From Ancylobacter sonchi (GTDB lineage Bacteria; Pseudomonadota; Alphaproteobacteria; Rhizobiales; Xanthobacteraceae): DNA of 64,000 nt. Shown piece after piece: positions 50,599 through 60,154 of this stretch. The translations under genes were made by a program, and so were the position numbers. Positions within the stretch are counted from its first letter, which is position 1. Each line of letters begins with the position of its first letter. A model generated the notes under the pieces. That model worked only from the letters and a program-made list of their open reading frames with translations. It was not told the DNA's origin and did not search any database. The DNA lies in assembly GCF_018390695.1 (NCBI RefSeq), contig NZ_JAHBGF010000019.1, positions 1 to 64,000 on the forward strand. Reading direction: 5' to 3'.

Positions 50599-51687
50599 TC
50601 AAAGCCGGCTGGCAAGCGGGGGGATGCCGAGCGTCGCGGCGAGTTCGTCGAGCTGGCGGCGCAGCGGCGAGGGGATCGGCACCCCGTCGCGGGCGCGGGC
50701 GTCGCGCAGCACAGCGCGCCGATCGCCGGGGATGCGCACGCCGTCGGTGCCGGGGAGTGGCGTGTCGTGGCGCAGCTCGTCGAGCTGGCGCTGCAGCACC
50801 GCGGCGAAGGCGGCCGGCGGCATGAAGCGGGCGATGTCGAGCGCCAGGATGAAGTGGCCGGTATTGGTCTCGGTCGCCGAATCCGCGTTGAAGTCGACCA
50901 CCTCGCTGCCGAAGGCGGCGCCGTTGAGCGTGCCGGCCAAGAGGCCGAGCATCAGCGCGAGGCCGGAACCCTTGTGGCCGCCGATCGGCAACAGCAGTCC
51001 TTCGCCGCTGCGCTTGGGATCGGTGATGGCGCTGCCGTCCGCCTTGCTGACCAGCCAGCCCTCGGGCATCGGCATGTCGTTGAGCACGTGCTTCTTGACG
51101 GTGCCGTAGGAGACGACGGTGGTGGCGATGTCGAGCAGCACCGGCGGCGCGCCCTCGCCGGCGGGAATGGCGATGGCGAGCGGGTTGGTGCCGAGCAGCG
51201 AGGAGGTGCCGCCCCACGGCGCCATGTGGTTGGAGCTCGCCACCACGGAATAGATGCCGACGAGGCCGCGCTTCGCCAGCATGTCGACATAGAGTGCCGC
51301 CGGGCCGGCATGGTTGGAGCGGCGCACGCCGACCCAGCCGATGCCGATCTCGCGGGCGATGGCGGTGGCGGTGTCCGCCGCCACGCTCATCACCAGATGG
51401 CCCATGCCGTTGTCGCCGTCGACCAGGGCGACGCCGGGAGCGGCGCGCTCCACCTCGATGCGCGGGCGCGGATTGACCGCGCCGCCCTTCAGCCGCCGCA
51501 CATATTGCGGCAGGCGGAAGATGCCGTGGCCGTCGGCGCCGGTGAGGTCGGCCTCGGCCATCAGCTTGCCGACGCGCTGCGCGTCCTCGGCGGGAAGGCC
51601 GCAGGCGCGCATGGCGTCGGCGACGAGGCCCTCGAGCGCCGATGCCGGCGCGGTGGAGGGCGCTTCAGGCTTCACGGCGGCGTTCAT
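50599..51687 (-). CDS. Malate/L-lactate dehydrogenase family oxidoreductase (Ldh2 type)
   Basis: 362 residues of the Ldh_2 family (sulfolactate/malate/ureidoglycolate/2,3-diketogulonate dehydrogenases), which has its own NAD(P) fold, not the Rossmann type. Motifs: ADLTGADGHGIFRLPQYVRRL, GVRRSNHAGPAALYV with the catalytic histidine and LLLPIGGHKGSGLALML. It probably oxidises a 2-hydroxy acid with NAD(P)+. Start ATG at 51687 overlaps the upstream cupin stop by 4 bp. In context it would act on a hydroxy acid derived from the TctCBA-imported substrate. Confidence 0.92.
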   Translation of the reverse strand: MNAAVKPEAPSTAPASALEGLVADAMRACGLPAEDAQRVGKLMAEADLTGADGHGIFRLPQYVRRLKGGAVNPRPRIEVERAAPGVALVDGDNGMGHLVMSVAADTATAIAREIGIGWVGVRRSNHAGPAALYVDMLAKRGLVGIYSVVASSNHMAPWGGTSSLLGTNPLAIAIPAGEGAPPVLLDIATTVVSYGTVKKHVLNDMPMPEGWLVSKADGSAITDPKRSGEGLLLPIGGHKGSGLALMLGLLAGTLNGAAFGSEVVDFNADSATETNTGHFILALDIARFMPPAAFAAVLQRQLDELRHDTPLPGTDGVRIPGDRRAVLRDARARDGVPIPSPLRRQLDELAATLGIPPLASRL

Positions 51688-52100
51688 GACCGGCTCCCGG
51701 CATGTTCGGAGGCGATGGACCGGGTCTCGCCGCTCGCCGACAGGGTGCGGGTGGCGGCGATGTCGGCGTAGGTCCAGAAGATGGCCAATGGCTCCGTCGG
51801 CGAGGCGTTGCGGAAGCGGTGCGGCACGTCCGGCGGGATCCAGGTGGTGTCGTGCGTCGTCAGCTCGTGGGTGACGCCGTCGATCTCGAACACCGCGTCG
51901 CCTTCGAGGATGATGACGCTCTCCTCGCAATTATGGCTGTGCAGCGGGATCGCCGCGCCCGGCCCGAAGCGGGTGATGCCGTTGAGCAGCTTTTGCGAGC
52001 CGAGCTCGGCGGTGACGAGGCGCACGGTGCGCGCGCCGCCGCCGCGCTCGGTGACGGGAAGATCGCTCGGGCGCAGGATGGCGGGGGCCGGCGCGTTCAT
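51684..52100 (-). CDS. Cupin-domain protein (between amidohydrolase and Ldh2)
   Basis: 138 residues. Cupin motif 1 PLHSHNCEESVIILEGDAVFEIDG contains H-x-H and E ligands, motif 2 is HDTTWIPPDVPHRFRN. The remainder is short linking sequence. It overlaps both neighbours by 4 bp (52097-52100 and 51684-51687), so translation is coupled with amidohydrolase and Ldh2. It is related in fold but not close in sequence to the cupin at 50118. A metal-dependent decarboxylase, isomerase or dioxygenase role is possible. Confidence 0.87.
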   Translation of the reverse strand: MNAPAPAILRPSDLPVTERGGGARTVRLVTAELGSQKLLNGITRFGPGAAIPLHSHNCEESVIILEGDAVFEIDGVTHELTTHDTTWIPPDVPHRFRNASPTEPLAIFWTYADIAATRTLSASGETRSIASEHAGSRS

Positions 52101-53122
52101 GCGTTGACCGCCTTGCGCGCGGGGGCGTCGAGGCCGAACCACCCGGCCGCCGTGCCGCCGAGGATGGCGGCCTCGTCGGGCTTCGACAGGCCGGCGGCGC
52201 GCACCTGCCGGGCGCCTTCCAGCGTGCCCATGTCGAACGGGTAGTCGCTGCCGAGCAGCACGTGACCGGCGCCGAACGTGTCGGTGAGGTAGCGCAGCGC
52301 CGGGCCGAAATGGGTCAGCGTGTCGAAATACAGCCGGCGGATCGACACCTCCGGGCTCTCCTTGATGAAGCGCCGGCACTCCGGGCGTTCCTTCCAGCCA
52401 TGGATCATCCGTCCGGTCTGGAAGGGCAGGAAACCGCCGCCATGCACGAGGCAGATCTTCAGATCCGGGTAGCGCTCCAGCACGCCGCCGAAGACGAGCG
52501 AGGCGGCGGCGATGGTGGTCTCCAAGGGATTGCCGATCAGGTTCTTCAGGTAGAATTCCTGCGTGCGGCTGCCTGCCGCCGTCTTCTGCGGATGGATCAG
52601 GATGAAGGCGCCGAGCTCCTCGGCGGTCGCCCAGATCGGCTCCAGCGCGGGATCGTCGAGGTTCTTGCCCTCGATATGCGAGCCGATCTGCGCGCCCTTC
52701 AGCCCAAGCTTCGTCACGGCGCGGCGTAGCTCGTCGGCGGCGCGGGCGGGGTCCTGCATCGGCAGGGTGGCGATGCCGAGGAAACGGTCGGGGTGGCGGC
52801 GGGCGAGATCGGCGATCGCCTCGTTCTGGATCTGGCACAGCGCGGCGGTGAGCGCCGCCTCGCGTTCATAAAGGAAGGTCTGCGGGCAGTTGGACAGCAC
52901 CTGCAGGTCGAAGCCGGCAACGGCGAGATCGGCGAGGCGCCGGTCGAGGTCCCAGCCGCCGCGCGGGAACGGACGCTGCACGATGTCGCCGACCTTGAGC
53001 ACGCCGCCCTCGGCATCGACCTCGGACAGCGTCGGGCCGATCTCGGGCGCCTCGCGGCGCATGCGGGCCATCATCTCCTCGGTGAGGATATGGGCGTGAA
53101 CGTCGATCACGGGTGCGGTCAT
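52097..53122 (-). CDS. Amidohydrolase family 2 protein (ACMSD-like decarboxylase/hydrolase)
   Basis: 341 residues. TIM-barrel metal site: DVHAHIL (H9, H11), ILIHPQK, CLVHGGGFLPF and LLGSDYPFDMG with the catalytic aspartate. This matches PF04909 enzymes such as aminocarboxymuconate-semialdehyde decarboxylase, gamma-resorcylate decarboxylase and 4-oxalomesaconate hydratase. The MTAPVIDVHAHILTEEMM opening is typical of the ACMSD group. It likely removes CO2 from, or hydrolyses, an aromatic or unsaturated acid supplied by the Tct transporter encoded upstream (9 bp gap). Confidence 0.9.
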   Translation of the reverse strand: MTAPVIDVHAHILTEEMMARMRREAPEIGPTLSEVDAEGGVLKVGDIVQRPFPRGGWDLDRRLADLAVAGFDLQVLSNCPQTFLYEREAALTAALCQIQNEAIADLARRHPDRFLGIATLPMQDPARAADELRRAVTKLGLKGAQIGSHIEGKNLDDPALEPIWATAEELGAFILIHPQKTAAGSRTQEFYLKNLIGNPLETTIAAASLVFGGVLERYPDLKICLVHGGGFLPFQTGRMIHGWKERPECRRFIKESPEVSIRRLYFDTLTHFGPALRYLTDTFGAGHVLLGSDYPFDMGTLEGARQVRAAGLSKPDEAAILGGTAAGWFGLDAPARKAVNA

Positions 53123-53131
53123 CGTCAGGTC

Positions 53132-54661
53132 CTAGTCGGAGGAATGGGACAGCGCCTCGGCGACGCCGGCGCGGCGCGCCGCCCGGCGGGCGAGCATGAA
53201 GTTGAACAGCGGCAAGGCGAGCGAGCCGATCACCAGGAGCGCCAGCACGGCGGAGAGCGGGCGCTGCACGAAGATCGCCGGGCTGCCTTCCGACAGCATC
53301 AGGCTCTGGCGCAGCGAGCTTTCCATCAGCGGCGCCAGCACCACGGCGAGCACCAAGGGCGCGCGGGGAATGTCGGCGCGGATCATCAGATAGCCGACCA
53401 TGCCGAAGAACAGCGTCAGCCCGACATTGAACAGGCTGAGGCTGATCGCATAGGCACCGACCAGCGACACGATGAGGATGCCCGGCACCAGGTAGGAATA
53501 GGGAATGCGCAGCACGCTGGCGAAGAGCGGCGCCAGCGGCAGGTTCATGATCAGCAGGATCACATTGCCGATGAACATCGAGGCGATGAGGCCCCAGACC
53601 AGATCGGCCTGCTCGGTAAGCAGCATCGGGCCGGGGCGGATGCCGAGCAGCACGAGGGCCGCCAGCAGCACCGCCGTCGAGGCCGAGCCGGGGATGCCGA
53701 GCGCCAGCATCGGCACCATGGCGCCGTGCGCCGCCGAATTGTTGGCGGATTCGGCCGCCGCCACGCCGTCCAGCGCGCCATGGCCGAATTTCTCCGGGTG
53801 CGGGCTCGCCTTCTTCTCCACCACATAGGCGAGCAGGGCGGCGACCGTCGGGCCGGCGCCGGGCATCAGGCCGATGACGAAGCCGATCACGCCGCCGCGC
53901 AGCATCGCCATCCGGCACTCGACCCAGTCCTTGCGGGTCAGCCACATGTCGCGCAGCCGGGTGCGCACCGCCGCGCTCGCCTGAGTCTGCTCCATCGAGA
54001 CCAGGATCTCGGCGATGCCGAACACGCCGATGGCGACGGGAAGGAAATCGACGCCCTCCAGCAACTCCAGCGAGCCGAAGGTGAGGCGCGACGTGCCCTG
54101 GATCGGGTCGGTGCCGACCAGAGCGATCATCAGCCCGAGCGTGGCGCCGATCATCGCCTTCACCGCCGAGCCGGTGCCGAGGCTGGCGGTGGCGGTGATG
54201 CCGAGCAGCGCCAGCAGGAAATATTCCGGCGACGAGAAGCCGAGCGCGAAGGCGCTGAGCGCCGGGGTGAGGAAGACGAGGGCGGTGACGGCGCCGATGC
54301 CGGCGAGGAAGGAGCCGATGGCGGCGGCGGCGAGCGCCTGTCCGGCGCGGCCCTGCCGTGCGAGCTGGTTGCCGTCGACGGCGGTCATCACGCTCGCCGC
54401 CTCGCCGGGAACGTTCACCAGCACGGAGGTGAGGGTGCCGCCATACATGCCGCCATACATGATGCCCGAGAGCATCACGAGCGCGGTGACAGGCTCCAGC
54501 CCGAAGGTGACCGGCAGCAAAAGCGCCATGCCGGCCGAGGGGCCGATGCCGGGCAGGGCGCCGATGAGCTGGCCGAGCGTGACGCCGATAAGCACGAACA
54601 ACAGGTTCGTCGGCGTCATGGCGACCGAAAAGCCCTGGGCGAGGGAGGCGAGGGCGTCCAT
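53132..54661 (-). CDS. tctA: Tripartite tricarboxylate transporter large permease (TctA family, second system)
   Basis: 509 residues, about eleven to twelve membrane helices. Landmarks: GALPGIGPSAGMALLLPVTF, GGMYGGTLTSVLVNVPGEAAS and ANNSAAHGAMVPMLALGIPGSAST. It differs enough from the first TctA (43059) to suggest a different ligand. It lies 18 bp after tctB and 9 bp before the amidohydrolase, so transporter and enzymes are co-transcribed. Confidence 0.95.
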   Translation of the reverse strand: MDALASLAQGFSVAMTPTNLLFVLIGVTLGQLIGALPGIGPSAGMALLLPVTFGLEPVTALVMLSGIMYGGMYGGTLTSVLVNVPGEAASVMTAVDGNQLARQGRAGQALAAAAIGSFLAGIGAVTALVFLTPALSAFALGFSSPEYFLLALLGITATASLGTGSAVKAMIGATLGLMIALVGTDPIQGTSRLTFGSLELLEGVDFLPVAIGVFGIAEILVSMEQTQASAAVRTRLRDMWLTRKDWVECRMAMLRGGVIGFVIGLMPGAGPTVAALLAYVVEKKASPHPEKFGHGALDGVAAAESANNSAAHGAMVPMLALGIPGSASTAVLLAALVLLGIRPGPMLLTEQADLVWGLIASMFIGNVILLIMNLPLAPLFASVLRIPYSYLVPGILIVSLVGAYAISLSLFNVGLTLFFGMVGYLMIRADIPRAPLVLAVVLAPLMESSLRQSLMLSEGSPAIFVQRPLSAVLALLVIGSLALPLFNFMLARRAARRAGVAEALSHSSD

Positions 54662-54679
54662 GCAAAAGCTCCCGGCGCT

Positions 54680-55132
54680 TCAGAGGCCGAACGGGCCGGC
54701 GGGCAGGGCGATGCCGAGCCACGCGATGAACACGCCATAGACGAGGCCGCTCACCACCGCGGTGGTGAACAGGCTCGGCACCAGCGGCCGCCGTTCGATG
54801 CCGAGAAGCAGAAAGAGGGAAAAGGCGATGGCGGCGGTCATGAAGCCGAGCAGCGGGATGAGCAGCACCATCAGCCACAACCCGGCGGTGAGCGCGGCGA
54901 CGCGGGCGACGCCGCGCCGGTCCGGGAAGCCGTGCGGCTCGCGGCCATCATCCGCCAGCGTGCTGACGAGCAGGGCGAGAGCGAGCACGAGGCCGACCAG
55001 CGCCACCCAGAAGGCCGCGAAGGCCGAGCCGGGGGCGAAGTCGGCCCAGTAGGGCAGCTCCCAGGTGCCGAGCAGCACCAGCACCGACAAAGCGAGCAGC
55101 AGCACGGCGGTGACGAGGTTGGTGACTTTCAT
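54680..55132 (-). CDS. tctB: Tripartite tricarboxylate transporter small permease (TctB family, second system)
   Basis: 150 residues with four membrane helices; opening MKVTNLVTAVLLLALSVLVL and GSAFAAFWVALVGLVLALALL fit TctB, though the usual GxxFPxxV motif is weakened to PGSAFAAFW. It is followed 18 bp later by tctA. It is separated from tctC by a 259-bp gap that carries a palindromic repeat element. Confidence 0.87.
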   Translation of the reverse strand: MKVTNLVTAVLLLALSVLVLLGTWELPYWADFAPGSAFAAFWVALVGLVLALALLVSTLADDGREPHGFPDRRGVARVAALTAGLWLMVLLIPLLGFMTAAIAFSLFLLLGIERRPLVPSLFTTAVVSGLVYGVFIAWLGIALPAGPFGL

Positions 55133-55269
55133 GCAGGGCTCCGTCGCGGGCGAGGCGGGCGGCTATGTGCGGAAGGCGGAGGCGGAAGGCCGTCCCCTTC
55201 TCCCTCCAGGAGGCGGGAAGTGGACGGGCGGCTTTCCAGCCACCGGGAAGCCGCACGGTGATCGGTTTC

Positions 55270-55382
55270 TTGCCCCTCCCTGTCGGGGGAGTGGGGACCC
55301 GCGAAGCGGGACGGTGAGGGGCGACGACGTTGCTGAGCGTCGAAGACCCCTCACCCCGACCCTCTCCCCGATGGAGAGAGGG
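55270..55382. repeat. Composite palindromic element between tctC and tctB
   Basis: Three nested or adjacent hairpins: CCCGC-GAA-GCGGG (55298-55310); GGTGAGGGG (55313-55321) pairing with CCCCTCACC (55347-55355) with an inner CGACG/CGTCG stem; and CCCTCTC (55360-55366) with GAGAGGG (55376-55382). The CCCTCTCCCC and GGTGAGGGG wording is that of dispersed intergenic palindromes (RIME/REP-like) common in Hyphomicrobiales. It lies inside an operon, right after the tctC stop, where it could stabilise the tctC message. The remaining gap, 55133-55269, shows nothing else. Confidence 0.7.
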
Positions 55383-55391
55383 CCGAGCCGT

Positions 55392-56414
55392 TCACTGCAC
55401 CGCCGGCTGCTTGGCGAGGCCGAGGTCGCGCAGCAGAGCGAGGTGCTCGTCATGCAGCTTCTGCATGTAGGGCTTCACCTCCGCGGCCGGGACCATCCGG
55501 CTGCGCAGGAAGTTCTCCTTGAGGCTCGCCTGCCATTCCGGGTTGGCCACCAGCTTGGCGATGGCGTCGTCCCAGAATTTCACCGTCTCGGCGTCGAGGC
55601 CGGGCGGGCCGGCAAGACCCCAGGCCTGGCCCCAGACGATGTCGTAGCCCTGCTCCTTGGCGGTCGGGATGTCCTTCAGCTCCGGCGCCGGGCTGCGCTC
55701 GGTCGACAAGATGGCGAGGATGCGGGCCTTGCCACCCTTCACCAGCGGCAGCGCCTCGCTGGGGGTGAGGGTCATCAGGTCGACATTGCCGCCGAGGAAG
55801 GCGGCCTGGGCGGCGCCGCCGCCGTCGAAGGGCACGTAGTTCAGCTTCACCTTGCCGGCCTTCTCGACGAGGCCGGACACCATGTGGTCGGTGGAGCCGG
55901 ACTGGGCGCCGGCCACCTTCACCGAGCGCTCGCGCTGGCCGGCGAGCGCGATCAGCTGCTTGAGGTCCTTCACCGGTGAATCGGGCTGCACCACCAGCAC
56001 CAGGTCGCCCTGGATGAACATGCTGATCGGGGTCAGCTTGTCATAGAGCGTCGGCAGCCCCTGGGTGATCGGCGTGGTGAGGATCGGCTGGGCGATGCAC
56101 AGCACGATGTTGCGGTCGCCCTTCTTGGCCATCACGAAATTGGCCGCGACCATCCACGAGCCGCCGGTGCGGTTCTGCACCACCAGCGGGTTGGCGATGA
56201 TCTTCTGCTCGTTGAGGATCTTGGCGGCCCGACGCATCAGCACGTCCGGCGTGCCGCCGGGGCTGGTGCCGGTGGTGATCTCGATGGGACCGGTGGGGGC
56301 GGCCTGCGCATGGGACGCGGCCGGCGCCGCGACCAGCGCGGCACCGAACGCGGCGGCGAGCGCGGCGTGTTTCAGACGCAGATGTAAGGGCCGAGCGGCA
56401 CGAGAGGGGATCAT
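55392..56414 (-). CDS. tctC: Tripartite tricarboxylate transporter substrate-binding protein (TctC/Bug family, second system)
   Basis: 340 residues. Signal peptide of about 36 residues ending SHA-QAAP, then the Bug-family fold: ITTGTSPGGTPDVLMRRAAKIL, VVQNRTGGSWMVAANFV, and LNYVPFDGGGAAQAAFLGGNVD. The ATG at 56414 has AAGGAAC seven bases upstream; earlier in-frame Mets (56435, 56501) are less well supported. It defines the specificity of the second Tct system and heads the operon running to 50118. It differs clearly from the first TctC, so a different carboxylate is expected. Confidence 0.92.
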   Translation of the reverse strand: MIPSRAARPLHLRLKHAALAAAFGAALVAAPAASHAQAAPTGPIEITTGTSPGGTPDVLMRRAAKILNEQKIIANPLVVQNRTGGSWMVAANFVMAKKGDRNIVLCIAQPILTTPITQGLPTLYDKLTPISMFIQGDLVLVVQPDSPVKDLKQLIALAGQRERSVKVAGAQSGSTDHMVSGLVEKAGKVKLNYVPFDGGGAAQAAFLGGNVDLMTLTPSEALPLVKGGKARILAILSTERSPAPELKDIPTAKEQGYDIVWGQAWGLAGPPGLDAETVKFWDDAIAKLVANPEWQASLKENFLRSRMVPAAEVKPYMQKLHDEHLALLRDLGLAKQPAVQ

Positions 56415-56936
56415 GTGGCGTTCCTTCCCAAGCATGGCAGTGGCACAGCGTCTTGTGACGTCTTGTAGCCTGAGGAGAGGATGCCGCTGCGGCATTGTCA
56501 AGTTAAAATGAAATATTCGTACCAGAATAAGCTATAACAGTTCGGCATGGCCACAGTACATAATGGCATGAATGGGGCTTTTACTTTAATAAAACGGACC
56601 GGCCGGGGGCGGGGAAAGATCGCCGAAAGGCGGCATGCAGCGCTCCGGCTCGCGCGTCATCGCGGCGGAGTTGTGTGTTTATGAAGTTATTGGTGCAAAA
56701 TATTCGAGTATTTACTCAGTCGTTATGCGGTATCCATCCAATTTGTCGACATCGTCCGAATGTTCGTGATAGGCTGTCTGCAATTATAAGAACGGGAGGG
56801 TGCCTAAATGTCAGTTCTTCTGACATATGTGCGACGTTACATCTGGGAGTGCTTCGTTCGATCTGGCGAAGGATATTGTATACATAATTCTGAGCGGGGT
56901 TATCGCGACGATGTCCAGCCGGCGCCGGCGCTTGCC
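56415..56936. other. Low-G+C intergenic stretch, possible remnant of a lost gene
   Basis: 522 bp without a convincing gene. 56701-56880 is about 44% G+C by direct count (80 of 180), far below the flanking genes. Near 56795 GGGAGG precedes an ATG (56808) that opens a 48-codon frame (MSVLLTYVRRYIWECF...) running into the convergent cobW 3' end; it resembles the front of a gene whose body has been deleted. TGTATACA at 56877-56884 inside it is a palindrome typical of GntR-family operators. The left part (56505-56600) is A+T rich and probably holds the leftward promoter of tctC. Confidence 0.55.
56877..56884. promoter_or_regulatory. TGTATACA palindrome in the low-G+C stretch
   Basis: An 8-bp perfect palindrome within ATTGTATACATAAT. 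GntR regulators of the FCD class often bind sites of the form TnGTATACnA. It lies after the orphan ATG at 56808 and 53 bp before the cobW stop, so it does not sit in an obvious promoter for any intact gene, consistent with a decayed control region. Confidence 0.3.
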
Positions 56937-57941
<1,005 letters not shown>

Positions 57942-57957
57942 CGCCCGTCCCCGCGGC

Positions 57958-59196
57958 TCAGATGTCGAGCTCCAATATGTAGACGCCGCCGGCATGGCGG
58001 TCGCCGCAATAGACGATGCCGTTCTCGTCGACATAGACCTCGTTGATCTGGGTCGCCGGCACGCGGGCGCCGGGCGCGGCGGAGGGCACGAAGGCCGCCA
58101 CCTCGCGCGGGGCCAGCGGATCGGAGATGTCGTGGACGCGCAGGCCGCCATTGAACAGCGTCGAGAACAGCAGCGTCTCGGAGTGGAGAGCGGTATCGCG
58201 CGGCGGGTTCTCATGCAGATTGTGGCAGCCGAAGCGCCCGCCCTTGCGGCCATATTCCTCGAAGGAGGGCATGGGCAGGGTGGCGAGCGGCACCGGATTG
58301 TCCTCGCGGCGGATGTCGAGCAGCCAGGTGAGCTTCGGCCAGTCGAAGCCGTCATCGTGGATGCATTCGTGGCTGGCCACCGCGAGGTCGCGGCCGAACA
58401 GCGGCATCAGCGTGTGTGCGAAGCCGGGGAAGGGCGGATTGGGATTGAAGCGGGAGATGACGGTCGGGCGGGACTTGTCGGAAATGTCCATCACATGGAA
58501 GCCGCCATCGATATAGCCGACATAGGCGCGGTCCGGGCGGGCGGGATAGACATTGGTGTTGTGGCAGCGAAAGCCGCTGTCGATCTTCAGCCGCTCCGGC
58601 GGCGCGGCGGCATCGCCCTCGGCGGTGCCGGGCAGCCACCAGCGGCCGGCCTCGACCGGCTTCGACGGGTTGCGCACGTCGATGATGCGGTAGGCCTGGT
58701 CGTCCAGCGGGTTGCGCGGGGTGAAATCGGCGGCGCCGGCGGCGCAGTGGATGAACTCGCCATCGACGAACCACACCTGGTGCACGCCGCGCGAATGCGG
58801 GCCGGAACAGTCGAAATGGCTGATCAGCCGGGGCGTCTCGGGCACGGAGATGTCGAACAGGTCGATGCCGGCCGGCTGGAGGCCGGGCTGCACGGTCTGG
58901 TAGGCCACCGCCATCAGGTCGCCGGTGGTCTCCAGCGAGTTGGAGCGCACCTTGTTATGCGGCAGCTCGGTCTGCACGATCACCTTCGGCCGGCTGGGAT
59001 CGGTGACGTCGATGCCGGTGAAGTTCTTCGGCGGCCCTTCATGCGCCACCCACAGGATGCGCCGCCCGTCCGGCGCCCGCTGCAGCGACATGCCCTCGCC
59101 GACGCCGCCGAAGCCGGCCAGCGGGTCATGCGCAATCAGCCGCATGCCGGAGATGAGGTCGATTTTGACGTCGGCGGCCTTGGTGTGGTCGAGCAT
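57958..59196 (-). CDS. LVIVD-repeat/beta-propeller protein
   Basis: 412 residues. Repeated phrases of the LVIVD type are visible: GIDVTDPSRPKVIVQ, GIDLFDISVPETPRLIS, RIIDVRNPSKPVEAG, FHVMDISDKSRPTVIS and LRVHDISDPLAPREVA, spaced by 40-70 residues, as in seven-bladed propellers. No signal peptide is seen, so it is cytosolic from the chosen ATG at 59196, which has GGGAGGA six bases upstream. The many histidines and HNLHENP/HECIHDD phrases could bind a metal, like the selenium-binding-protein/methanethiol-oxidase propellers. Function unknown. It is probably co-transcribed with cobW. Confidence 0.8.
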   Translation of the reverse strand: MLDHTKAADVKIDLISGMRLIAHDPLAGFGGVGEGMSLQRAPDGRRILWVAHEGPPKNFTGIDVTDPSRPKVIVQTELPHNKVRSNSLETTGDLMAVAYQTVQPGLQPAGIDLFDISVPETPRLISHFDCSGPHSRGVHQVWFVDGEFIHCAAGAADFTPRNPLDDQAYRIIDVRNPSKPVEAGRWWLPGTAEGDAAAPPERLKIDSGFRCHNTNVYPARPDRAYVGYIDGGFHVMDISDKSRPTVISRFNPNPPFPGFAHTLMPLFGRDLAVASHECIHDDGFDWPKLTWLLDIRREDNPVPLATLPMPSFEEYGRKGGRFGCHNLHENPPRDTALHSETLLFSTLFNGGLRVHDISDPLAPREVAAFVPSAAPGARVPATQINEVYVDENGIVYCGDRHAGGVYILELDI

Positions 59197-59268
59197 CAGG
59201 CGTCCTCCCGGCGGAACGTCGCGAGCGCACGCCCGTCGAGCGGTCCTTGTGATTGTTAATCGCAAGGA

Positions 59269-59278
59269 TGTTCGAACA
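59269..59278. promoter_or_regulatory. TGTTCGAACA palindrome upstream of the LVIVD gene
   Basis: A perfect 10-bp palindrome 72 bp before the LVIVD-repeat gene start, in a 128-bp A+T-richer gap that follows the GntR gene. The half-site ATGTTCG recurs just upstream of the GntR gene itself (60128-60134, continuing TGTTCGAGCG) and at 56760-56766. It is a candidate operator for the adjacent GntR protein. Confidence 0.45.
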
Positions 59279-59324
59279 AAATATCGATGTCAATAAAATG
59301 GGCGGTTGGTGGTTCGCGAAAACC

Positions 59325-60110
59325 TCAGTCGCCGTTGCCGGCCGACAGGCTGCGCGACACCTCCTCATAATTGCGGATCACCACCTCGACGCTGCCCTGG
59401 AAATGCTCGGCGAGCACGGAGGTGGCGCGCTCGGCATCGCGGGCGATTGCCGCTTCGGCCACGGTGCGGTGCTGCTCGCGCACCCGCTTCAGCAGGGCTT
59501 CCGATGAGGAGGTGACGACGATCACCGCCCGGCGGTAGCGCTGGAAATGATCGGAGAGCGCGCCGCAGAAATGCAGCAGCCACGGCGAATCGCAGGCGGC
59601 GATGAGGCTGTAGTGGAAGCGGTCGTGGCGCTGTTCCCATTCGTCCACCGCCTTGCGGTCCTCCACCGAGTGGGGCAGCGGCGTGCGCTCCAGCCGGTGC
59701 AGCGCGGCGAGGATCTCGGCTTCCCAGTCCTCGTCGCCGCGGGCGATGGCGCGGCGCAAGGCGTTGCAGGAGAGCTCGGTGCGCAGCGCGCAGAGATCGT
59801 GCAGGTCGGACAGCGACAGCGGGGCGACAGTGTAGCCGCGATGTCCTTCGAAGCGCACCAATTGGTCGGACACCAGCCGGGACAGCGCCTCGCGCAACGG
59901 CGCGATGCCGACGCCATAGGCGGCGCTGAGCTGGCGGAAGCGCAGCCGCTCGCCCGGCTTCAGATGGCCGGCGATGAGGTCGCGACGCAGGCGGGCATAG
60001 ATCTCGATGCCCAGCGTGGTGGCATCGTCGTCGCCGGGCGCGACAGATGGAAGGGACACGGCACTCTCCGCTCGCGACAGACTCGTCCCCCGATCATAGG
60101 CGGAGGTCAT
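59325..60110 (-). CDS. GntR-family transcriptional regulator (FCD/FadR type)
   Basis: 261 residues. Winged helix at about 35-100 (IYARLRRDLIAGHLKPGERLRFRQLSAAYGVGIAPLREALSRLVSDQLVR) and an all-helical FCD domain with the D...H...H metal-ligand pattern (RHDRFHYSLIAACDSPWL, then EQHRTVAEAAI). Effectors of FCD proteins are usually organic acids. It lies between the TetR gene and the LVIVD/cobW genes, all leftward, and may control these or the second Tct operon. Confidence 0.92.
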   Translation of the reverse strand: MTSAYDRGTSLSRAESAVSLPSVAPGDDDATTLGIEIYARLRRDLIAGHLKPGERLRFRQLSAAYGVGIAPLREALSRLVSDQLVRFEGHRGYTVAPLSLSDLHDLCALRTELSCNALRRAIARGDEDWEAEILAALHRLERTPLPHSVEDRKAVDEWEQRHDRFHYSLIAACDSPWLLHFCGALSDHFQRYRRAVIVVTSSSEALLKRVREQHRTVAEAAIARDAERATSVLAEHFQGSVEVVIRNYEEVSRSLSAGNGD

Positions 60111-60154
60111 CTTCGATCAAAGCGCCGATGTTCGAGCGTTTGTCGGCGAATGGT

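Noticed and set aside
52793-55261. An 822-codon plus-strand frame opposite the second Tct operon
   Set aside because: Antisense artefact of G+C-rich coding; no recognisable domains.
56675-56887. A 70-codon plus-strand frame in the low-G+C region
   Set aside because: No ribosome binding site and no protein-like pattern; the frame at 56808 with GGGAGG upstream is the better candidate and even that looks truncated.
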